From JBOHBN01 sp050698355 (GTDB lineage Bacteria > Actinomycetota > Actinomycetes > Streptosporangiales > WHST01): a DNA stretch of 6,268 bases. Each line of letters starts with the position of its first letter. The stretch's first letter is position 1. Shown here piece after piece: positions 1 through 5,245 of this stretch. A model generated the notes under the pieces. The model saw nothing but the letters and a program-made list of their open reading frames with translations, made no database searches and was not told the DNA's origin. The DNA is taken from positions 1 to 6,268 of the forward strand of contig JBOHBN010000252.1 in assembly GCA_050698355.1 (NCBI GenBank), in the 5' to 3' direction. A program made the translations under genes and the position numbers.

Positions 1-465
1 TACCGCGGCTTCAAGTACGGGGAGAAGGTGGTCGCCGGCGACGTCGCCGTCACCGTCACGGAGGTGGCGCTCACCGACGCCGTTCCCGGGCAGGACCGCG
101 ACCCCGCCCATGACTACCTCGACGTGAGGGCCACCCTCCGCTGGAACGGTGACCGCGGGGTCAACGCGGTCGGCGTCGCCGGAGCCCTGCTCGGCGGCGC
201 GCTGCCCACCGACCATCCAGACGAGACCGCCCGGGCCGGCGTCCTCGACGCCGACCGGAACCGGTTGCGGACGATCAACCCCGGCATGGACTATGAAGTG
301 ATCCTGTACTGGCCGATCCGCAAGGGGCAGCAGGTCATCGCCGTGCTCCTGTCGGTGATCGAGCAGATCGCCCGGGACCAGGACAGCAGACACGCCGTTA
401 CACACAGTCCGCGCGAGGGTGACGCCGTGCGAGTGGACCTGTTCAAGTTCAAGGATCTGCGGTGA
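1..465 (+). CDS. Partial hypothetical protein, predicted exported beta-sandwich, first of a coupled trio (5' end outside window)
   Basis: The reading frame is open from base 1 and ends at TGA 463-465, giving 154 C-terminal residues; the true start lies to the left. An in-frame internal GTG at base 28 is not the likely start because the homologous region begins before it. I do not recognise a named family. The segment GEKVVAGDVAVTVTEVALTD (residues 7-26) aligns with GQRVSTSDVALTVTDVTVAK in the next gene, and both are followed by an alternating hydrophobic strand (YLDVRATLRW here, VYVVVHITGE there). This suggests an Ig-like or DUF4352-like beta-sandwich. The missing N-terminus probably carries a signal or membrane anchor like the two following proteins, but that cannot be seen. 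The stop overlaps the next GTG start by four bases, so translation is probably coupled. No catalytic motif and no cysteine is visible. Coding is secure; function is unknown. Confidence 0.85.
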   Translation, partial: YRGFKYGEKVVAGDVAVTVTEVALTDAVPGQDRDPAHDYLDVRATLRWNGDRGVNAVGVAGALLGGALPTDHPDETARAGVLDADRNRLRTINPGMDYEVILYWPIRKGQQVIAVLLSVIEQIARDQDSRHAVTHSPREGDAVRVDLFKFKDLR

Positions 466-1085
466 GCCGTGCCGCTCTGCCGCCCGCGGGCCGCCGGCTC
501 GTCCCGTGGTTGCTCGCCGCTGTGTTCGCGGCCGGCGGCATGGCCGTGGCGCAGCTCCAGCCGGACTGGGCGGCGCGGCACCCGCGGTTCGAGGTGCGTG
601 CCGCGCTCGGACAGCGGGTCTCGACGTCGGACGTCGCGCTCACCGTCACCGACGTGACGGTCGCGAAGACACTGACGCAGGAGGTCATCGACCAGCCCGC
701 CCACACCAGTCCAGGCGTGTACGTGGTGGTGCATATCACCGGCGAGGCCAGGCACGAGACCGTCTCGCTCGATCACTCCAGCCTGCGTGACTCCGCCGGC
801 ACGCTATACGCGGTGGCGCAGAGCGACTTCGAGACCTTCGGCTCCAACGCCGTGGAGACCCAGGTCCCGCTCTCAGGCACCCTGGTGTTCGCCGTGCCGC
901 GCCGGGCCCTGGACGACGGCCTGGAGCTCGTCGCCGCTCCTCAGGACAACCCCGCCGAACCCGCCGTACTGTTCGACCGGTCCTACGCCGTCGGTCTGGA
1001 CGACCCGGTGGTGGTGCCGCTTGAGATGACCGGCGACACCCGCGTACGCGAGACGTATGAGCTGCCAAGAGTGGAGTTCGCGTGA
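462..1085 (+). CDS. Membrane-anchored extracytoplasmic protein of unknown function, DUF4352-like fold suspected
   Basis: This 207-residue protein starts at GTG 462, preceded by AAGGA (451-455) at six-base spacing, and the start overlaps the upstream stop as GTGA. Residues 1-12 are short and basic, residues 13-31 form one hydrophobic helix (LVPWLLAAVFAAGGMAVAQ), and the rest should lie outside the membrane. The body looks like a beta-sandwich: residues 50-69 match the upstream protein, residues 84-93 are a strong strand, and residues 105-150 (SLRDSAGTLY, then GTLVFAVPR) resemble the pattern of DUF4352 domains, where a 'D..G..Y' turn is followed by a 'G.LVF.VP' strand. That resemblance is by eye only. 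There are no cysteines and no enzyme motif. A binding, sensing or structural role at the cell surface is an inference from architecture. It could be a cleaved secreted protein, but no clear signal-peptidase site or lipobox is visible. Confidence 0.85.
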   Translation: MSRAALPPAGRRLVPWLLAAVFAAGGMAVAQLQPDWAARHPRFEVRAALGQRVSTSDVALTVTDVTVAKTLTQEVIDQPAHTSPGVYVVVHITGEARHETVSLDHSSLRDSAGTLYAVAQSDFETFGSNAVETQVPLSGTLVFAVPRRALDDGLELVAAPQDNPAEPAVLFDRSYAVGLDDPVVVPLEMTGDTRVRETYELPRVEFA

Positions 1086-1690
1086 CCCTGCCACAAGGGC
1101 CGCCACCCCGCCGCGCGAGGAACCGCCCGCCCCGCCGCTGGGTGGCACTCGTGGCGGTCGCGTTGCTTGTTCCCGCCTTTGTCGGGGCGAGCATCATCAA
1201 CCCGGCCCGGCTCGTCTCGTACCGCCAGCGGCACGCGCACGGCGTTGCCGGGCCGGACGAGACACTCTCCGCCGCGGGCCTCTCCGTGCGATGGCGCTCC
1301 ACCCGGATCATCCGCCATCCCGGGGCCGACGAGGCCGCGAACCCCCTCCCACCCGACACGGCGCTCGCGGTCGTCTCTTTCGACATCGCCTGGCGGGGCA
1401 CGCCTCGCTACAACGGACCGTTCTGCGTCGTTCGGCTGACCGATGCGACCGGACGGGTATGGACACACTCGATCGCGACCACGAACCGCGAGCGCCTCGC
1501 CGACACGGGGTCGCGTCTGCCCGGAAACCAGACCTGCCTCGAGGCGGTCGGCGAGGGCCTCGACACCGGCCATTGGTACCGGATCGAGGCACGGATGCCC
1601 GTCGCGGATGACATCACCAAACCACTTACCCTCGACATCTGGGACGCCTCCATGGCCCGGTCGCGCCAGAGCCTCCGCTTCGCCTACTGA
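1082..1690 (+). CDS. Membrane-anchored extracytoplasmic protein of unknown function, third of the trio, with two cysteines
   Basis: This 202-residue protein starts at GTG 1082, with GGAG (1073-1076) five bases upstream and a GTGA overlap with the previous stop. Residues 1-19 are rich in proline and arginine, residues 20-39 are one hydrophobic helix (WVALVAVALLVPAFVGASII), and the remainder is predicted to be exported. The layout matches the preceding protein: a strand near residues 66-77, a hydrophobic strand at 94-105 (ALAVVSFDIAWR), and a 'LTDATGRVW' turn at 119-127. It is clearly more diverged than the first two are from each other. Unlike them it has two cysteines, Cys115 (PFCVVRL) and Cys152 (NQTCLEA), both in the predicted outer domain and able in principle to form a disulfide. 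Its TGA overlaps the 3' end of the convergent membrane protein gene by seven bases. Function is not recognisable. Confidence 0.85.
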   Translation: MTLPQGPPPRRARNRPPRRWVALVAVALLVPAFVGASIINPARLVSYRQRHAHGVAGPDETLSAAGLSVRWRSTRIIRHPGADEAANPLPPDTALAVVSFDIAWRGTPRYNGPFCVVRLTDATGRVWTHSIATTNRERLADTGSRLPGNQTCLEAVGEGLDTGHWYRIEARMPVADDITKPLTLDIWDASMARSRQSLRFAY

Positions 1691-2991
1691 CTGTCCGGCA
1701 CCAGCCGGCCACCGCCCGGTTCGGCTCCTACACTTCGCACCCGACGCGACTCGCGGCTCAACCGGGCGAACGTCACGTCCACGCCAGCGGCGAGAAGCGG
1801 AACAAGCAGCATCCAGGTCAGCACGCGGGGCACGGTGTCGAGTAACGGCCCGGCCAGGGTCGCATGCGCGCCGCTGAGCGGCCCGACGAGGTGCGTGACG
1901 CCGACAACGGCCCACGCCGCGGTGACCGACAGCAGGTGGTAGCCGAGAATGCAGGCACCCGCGAGCGCCGGGCTCCCCCGGCCGATGAGGCGGACGGCGC
2001 GTCCGAGCGGCACCCACTTCTCGCGCGGCTCGGCGACCAGCGGGCGGGCAAGGAACCGCAGCTCGCCTGGTAACGCCCCCGCGGCCGCCCTGCCGGCACC
2101 TGCCAGGCGACCGCGTCTCGGCGCGGACTCGAAGCTGCTCGCCTCGCTCGTGTCGAGCACGTGGCCGTACACGATCGTGGCGACGGCGAGCCACAGGAAC
2201 GGCAGGCCGAGCGTAGCCACCACGTCCGGCACCCAGCCGACCATCCACTCCCCGAGCCGCATCGCCAGGCCGAGCCCGAGCTGGTGGCGCGCCCATTCCA
2301 TGAGATCGGTCCACCAGACCCAGACGGTGAAGAACTGGCCTTGGATGCGCGCCAGCAGCACCAGGTGCGAGATGCCCCACACCGACAGGAACAGGTACGC
2401 GGCATCGCAGAACAGCGCCACGAGCACCGTAGTGGTCTTCAACCACGGACGCACCGAAAACCACCGCCGGCCAGCGAGCAGCCGCGTCGCCAGGCCAATC
2501 GCGAACGCGACAACGCCGACGACGATCAGCGGGTTGCGCACATCGTCGACAAGGAACTCCTGCGGCAAGCGCGCGACCACCTCGTAGCCGAGGCGGCGCA
2601 GGTCCTCGTCCGCGTAACCCCACGCGCCGTAGAGGACCAGGAACGGCAGCACGGCCGCGAGGGCGGTGTCGAGCAGGCCCGCGTTCGTCGGCTGGTCACC
2701 GACGCGGCGCAGCCAGAGCAGCCGCGGTAGCGTCACCATCCGGTCGCAGACCGACCGCAGCGCGCCGACCACGGACACCAGCCGGACCAACGTGCCGGTC
2801 GCGACGAGGAGGACCATCACCACGACCGTGCCGGACGGCCCGAACGGCTCCAGGTCCTTCAGCCACACCGCTACCGCGAGCAGCAGCGCGGCCGCCGTCT
2901 CGCCGGCGAGCAGCCAGGCAAGGACCACGTACCAGCGGCGTGCGGCGAACAGCGCGGCTCGCCGCCCGAACTCGACGAGATCCGCGGTCAC
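1684..2991 (-). CDS. Polytopic integral membrane protein of unknown function
   Basis: This 435-residue protein starts at GTG 2989-2991 and ends at TAG 1684-1686. The start is well defined: no ATG, GTG or TTG lies upstream before an in-frame TGA in the hairpin loop (3031-3033). By eye there are about eight membrane segments, near residues 19-43, 54-78, 107-125, 153-173, 186-213, 254-275, 339-366 and 389-408. Residues about 280-338 form a long polar, basic loop (APRRGR, EPREKW), probably cytoplasmic, and the C-terminal tail is polar. I see no ABC, transporter-signature, glycosyltransferase or protease motif, so no family is assigned. It lies on the same strand as steB but is separated from it by a strong hairpin, and it converges on the plus-strand trio. 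The stretch WVWWTDLMEWARHQ (224-237) is tryptophan-rich and may lie at the membrane interface. Coding is strongly supported by length, codon bias and membrane pattern. Confidence 0.88.
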   Translation of the reverse strand: MTADLVEFGRRAALFAARRWYVVLAWLLAGETAAALLLAVAVWLKDLEPFGPSGTVVVMVLLVATGTLVRLVSVVGALRSVCDRMVTLPRLLWLRRVGDQPTNAGLLDTALAAVLPFLVLYGAWGYADEDLRRLGYEVVARLPQEFLVDDVRNPLIVVGVVAFAIGLATRLLAGRRWFSVRPWLKTTTVLVALFCDAAYLFLSVWGISHLVLLARIQGQFFTVWVWWTDLMEWARHQLGLGLAMRLGEWMVGWVPDVVATLGLPFLWLAVATIVYGHVLDTSEASSFESAPRRGRLAGAGRAAAGALPGELRFLARPLVAEPREKWVPLGRAVRLIGRGSPALAGACILGYHLLSVTAAWAVVGVTHLVGPLSGAHATLAGPLLDTVPRVLTWMLLVPLLAAGVDVTFARLSRESRRVRSVGAEPGGGRLVPDSQ

Positions 2992-3004
2992 GACGGTGAG
3001 CCTA
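2992..3004 (-). promoter_or_regulatory. Candidate leaderless promoter -10 element for the 435-residue membrane protein gene
   Basis: Read on the minus strand, TAGGCT occupies 3004-2999 and fits the actinobacterial -10 pattern TANNNT. Seven bases (CACCGTC) separate it from the GTG start at 2991, the distance expected when transcription begins at the start codon itself. No good GGAGG-type ribosome site is present; only AGG inside the same hexamer, nine bases from the start, could serve. No convincing -35 hexamer lies 16-18 bases upstream: that position falls inside the inverted repeat, and CTGACA (3018-3013) is only eight bases away. The spacing argument is suggestive but rests on a short motif. 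Confidence 0.35.
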
Positions 3005-3008
3005 CGCG

Positions 3009-3058
3009 AACGTGTCAGTACCTCAGCCCGTCATAGCGGGCTGAGGTACTGACACGTT
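3009..3058. repeat. Perfect 22-bp inverted repeat (hairpin) between steB and the membrane protein gene
   Basis: The left arm is 3009-3030, the loop TCATAG is 3031-3036 and the right arm is 3037-3058. All 22 positions pair without bulge or mismatch; pairing stops at the next base outward. Each arm contains TCAG twice and GTAC once, and is roughly 60 percent G+C, below the surrounding genes. It starts six bases after the steB stop codon, where a terminator would sit, but no T-run follows on either strand. It could be a U-tract-less terminator, an RNA-processing hairpin, a long operator for the downstream gene, or a dispersed palindromic repeat. The structure is certain; its role is not. Confidence 0.97.
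3009..3058 (-). terminator. Possible intrinsic terminator of the recN-steA-steB transcript
   Basis: The hairpin begins six bases past the steB TGA and would form a very stable RNA stem in the minus-strand transcript. Actinobacterial terminators often lack a U-tract, so the missing U-run (the following RNA reads CGCGUAGG) does not exclude this role. A 22-bp perfect stem is longer than usual for a terminator, which leaves other roles open. Confidence 0.5.
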
Positions 3059-3064
3059 GCAAGA

Positions 3065-4018
3065 TCAGGAACCGCTGTGCGGTGCGGGAGTCGGCGCGAC
3101 ACCGTCCGCGCCCTCGGCGATGCCCCACTGGCCCGACTTGCCGTTCGACTCGAGCGCCAGCGCCAGCACGGTGGTCACCCGGCCGGGCGCCGCATCAAGG
3201 TCGTCGACGGACGAGACCTCGTCCGCCTCATCATCCGCACGAAGTGCGGCCACGACGCCGTTGGAGCCCGCCGCCCTGGTGGGGCCGGCGAGGACGCTGC
3301 CGTTGCCGACGCTGTCGAGCTGCTTGGCCAGGGCGACCAGCGCGTTGTTCTTGTTGCTCGCCTGATTTCCTCCGTACGCCTGCGCCGGGCCGACCAGGAT
3401 CGCCAGCGAGGCGTGCTTGGCCGGCGACCCGTCGGTCGTGAGGAAGTGGGCGTTCTTGAACGAGTTCAGCGTCCCGGTCGAGGCGGGATCGCTCTTGCCC
3501 AGGTCGTCGGCGCTGGTGGTCACGAGCGCGTGGCTGAGCAGGATCGCGGCGCGCTCCGCGGGAACCGCGTCGTCGGGCATGCCGGTCTTTGTGGTCTTCG
3601 CCAGCGTGTCGGTCAGGCCGCCGAGAACGCCGACCTTCTTCTTGGCGAGGTAGCTAGGCTGCAGCGCGACGGTGCCGCTCACCTGCCCACCGGCGTCCCT
3701 GACGTTCTGGAAGAGCCGGCGGGAGCGCTCGTCGCTCGCGCCGGGCGCTTGCACCAGGACGACGCGCTCGCCCTTGAGCCGCCCGGCCAGCATCCCAGGC
3801 GCGACGGCCTGTACGAACTTCTCGCTGGCCTGCTGCTGCGACTGCAACGCGAGCAGGTCGTCGCGGAGCTTGGCGTTCTTGTGGTCCAGCTCGTTCGCGG
3901 TGTCCCTCGTTCCCTGGATCACCGGCTTCTCGAGCACTGTGCTGCCCAGGACCAGACCGACGGTCAGGGCGAGGAAGACGGCGACGAGCGAGACGATGTG
4001 GTAGCGGAAGTCGATCAC
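3065..4018 (-). CDS. steB: SteB / copper transporter (MctB) family membrane protein
   Basis: This 317-residue protein starts at GTG 4016-4018 and opens with MIDFRYHIVSLVAVFLALTV, the characteristic N-terminus of the family that includes M. tuberculosis Rv1698 (MctB) and Corynebacterium SteB. Residues 7-27 are the single membrane helix, residues about 33-70 are a polar, probably coiled-coil segment, and the rest is a large outer domain. The block near 268-298 (SSVDDLDAAPGRVTTVLAL, then GKSGQWG) is the conserved C-terminal family signature as I remember it. In Corynebacterium, SteB works with SteA in daughter-cell separation; Rv1698 has also been described as a copper-efflux channel. The coupling to steA here favours the cell-division role, though copper cannot be excluded. 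No metal-binding His/Cys cluster is visible and the protein has no cysteine. The last 15 residues are a low-complexity Pro/Ser tail. The GTG overlaps the steA TGA by four bases and has only a weak ribosome site, consistent with translational coupling. Confidence 0.9.
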   Translation of the reverse strand: MIDFRYHIVSLVAVFLALTVGLVLGSTVLEKPVIQGTRDTANELDHKNAKLRDDLLALQSQQQASEKFVQAVAPGMLAGRLKGERVVLVQAPGASDERSRRLFQNVRDAGGQVSGTVALQPSYLAKKKVGVLGGLTDTLAKTTKTGMPDDAVPAERAAILLSHALVTTSADDLGKSDPASTGTLNSFKNAHFLTTDGSPAKHASLAILVGPAQAYGGNQASNKNNALVALAKQLDSVGNGSVLAGPTRAAGSNGVVAALRADDEADEVSSVDDLDAAPGRVTTVLALALESNGKSGQWGIAEGADGVAPTPAPHSGS

Positions 4019-5175
4019 GAGAGCAGTCCGGTGACGAGGTTGGCGATCCAGTCGGCGAACACCCTGCCGACCGGTGAGATGAGGCCGGCCACGCAGATGG
4101 TGACGAGGCAGGCGGCGACGAGCACCAGCAGCGGCACCGCCGAGATCCGCGTTCGGTAGAGCCGGCTCGCACCCCTCGCGTCGACGAGCTTGCCGCCGAC
4201 CCGCAGCCGGGTGAGGAAGGTGCTCGCCATACCGGCGCGCCCCTTGTCGAGGAACTCCACGAGGGTGGAATGGGAGCCGACCGCGACGATCAGGCTCGCG
4301 CCGTTGTCATCCGCGAGCAGCATCGCGATGTCCTCGCTCGTACCGGTTGCGGGGAACAGGACTGGTTCGATGCCCAGCTCCTCGACCCGCGCGAGACCGG
4401 GCGCCCGGCCGTCGCGGTAGGCGTGCACGACGACCTCGGCCCCGGACTTCAGCGCCTCGTCGGAGACCGTGTCCATGTCCCCCACGACCACGTCTGGGGT
4501 GTGGCCGGCCTCCAGCAACGCGTCGGCGCCGCCGTCAACACCGATCATGAGGGGCCGGTACTCGCGCAGGTACGAACGCAGGCGCCGCAGGTCGGCGCGG
4601 TAGTGGTAGCCGCACGTCACGACGAGGCAGTGCCGGCCGCGGAGCTTCGTCCTGAGCTTCGGCACGCCGTGGCCGTCGAGCAGTAGCTCCTGCTCCCGCT
4701 TGAGGTACTCCATCGTGTTCGCGGCGAACGCCTCGAGCTGGACCGACACCCCGGCGCGGGCGTCGGCCATCGCTTGGGCGACCGTCGCATCGGTGTGGCG
4801 CTGACCGCTGGCGACGCGCTGCTCGCCGACGTAGACGCTCTCGCCGTCGACGCGGACCTGTCCGCCGTCGGCGACAGCGGTCATCACCTGCTCGCCCACG
4901 CTGTCGAGCAGGGGTATGCCGGCGTCGACGATGATGCGCGGGCCGAGGTTGGGATACCTGCCGCTGATGCTGGGTGACGCATTGATCACCGCGGCCGGCC
5001 GGCATCCCACGAGCGCCTCGGCGCTCACCCGGTCGATGTCGACGTGGTCGATGACGGCGATGTCGCCGGACCGGAGCCGGTGCGTGAGGCCCTTCGTACG
5101 CCGGCCGACGCGGGCAGTTCCGCTGACGCCGGGAAGTCGCTCGCCGCGGTTTCGGCGCAAGGTTGGCACCTTCAT
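4015..5175 (-). CDS. steA: SteA-like septation protein (thiamine-pyrophosphokinase-like domain, C-terminal membrane helix)
   Basis: The protein is 386 residues from ATG 5173-5175, close to the roughly 390 residues of M. tuberculosis Rv1697. The frame stays open upstream to 5325, but that extension is low-complexity and runs into recN, and MKVPTLRRN with AGGA eleven bases upstream is the sensible start. Residues 36-110 form the conserved N-terminal domain (RSGDIAVIDHVDIDRVSAEA; ASPSISGRYPNLGP). Residues about 183-335 resemble thiamine pyrophosphokinase: VDGGADALLEAG (213-224), P227 and GDMDT (232-236) keep the nucleotide/metal-site pattern, with acidic residues D214, D233 and D235. Residues 345-366 are one membrane helix near the C-terminus. 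SteA in Corynebacterium supports cell separation with SteB, probably through peptidoglycan hydrolase control; a thiamine-kinase activity has not been established for this family to my knowledge. It lies between recN and steB, overlapping steB by GTGA. Confidence 0.9.
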   Translation of the reverse strand: MKVPTLRRNRGERLPGVSGTARVGRRTKGLTHRLRSGDIAVIDHVDIDRVSAEALVGCRPAAVINASPSISGRYPNLGPRIIVDAGIPLLDSVGEQVMTAVADGGQVRVDGESVYVGEQRVASGQRHTDATVAQAMADARAGVSVQLEAFAANTMEYLKREQELLLDGHGVPKLRTKLRGRHCLVVTCGYHYRADLRRLRSYLREYRPLMIGVDGGADALLEAGHTPDVVVGDMDTVSDEALKSGAEVVVHAYRDGRAPGLARVEELGIEPVLFPATGTSEDIAMLLADDNGASLIVAVGSHSTLVEFLDKGRAGMASTFLTRLRVGGKLVDARGASRLYRTRISAVPLLVLVAACLVTICVAGLISPVGRVFADWIANLVTGLLS

Positions 5176-5245
5176 GACGTTGGCGATCCTGCCATCTATC
5201 GGCCGATTTCCGGCGCAACGCCACGCCGGACCGGCGTTCGGCTCG
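5176..5245 (-). promoter_or_regulatory. recN-steA gap with two small palindromes
   Basis: The 70 bases between the recN stop and the steA ATG contain a perfect 10-bp palindrome, ATCGGCCGAT (5198-5207), and a 7-bp inverted repeat, ACGCCGG-A-CCGGCGT (5223-5237), which lies 8 bases after the recN stop. Neither is followed by a T-run. The second could act as a weak terminator or attenuator; the first lies 22 bases ahead of steA and could be a small operator. In GC-rich DNA such short palindromes arise by chance, and I see no clear -10/-35 pair, so steA may simply be read through from recN. Confidence 0.2.

Noticed and set aside
1695..1708. Small hairpin CCGGC-ACCA-GCCGG as terminator of the plus-strand trio
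   Set aside because: Only five pairs, no T-run after it, and it lies in coding sequence of the opposite gene; such stems are common by chance at this GC content.
983..2623. A 546-codon open frame on the minus strand running across the trio and the membrane protein gene
   Set aside because: It overlaps three well-supported genes out of frame, is dominated by Arg/Ala/Pro/Gly runs typical of a shadow frame in GC-rich DNA, and shows no domain. Stop codons are rare here by base composition.
3013..3018. CTGACA on the minus strand as a -35 element for the membrane protein gene
   Set aside because: It is five-of-six to TTGACA but only eight bases from the candidate -10, too close for a normal promoter, and it is part of the inverted repeat.
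3077..4159. A 360-codon open frame on the plus strand opposite steB and steA
   Set aside because: It is antisense to the strongly supported steB and steA genes, is rich in Arg/Gly/Val/Asp without domain pattern, and is explained by mirrored codon bias.
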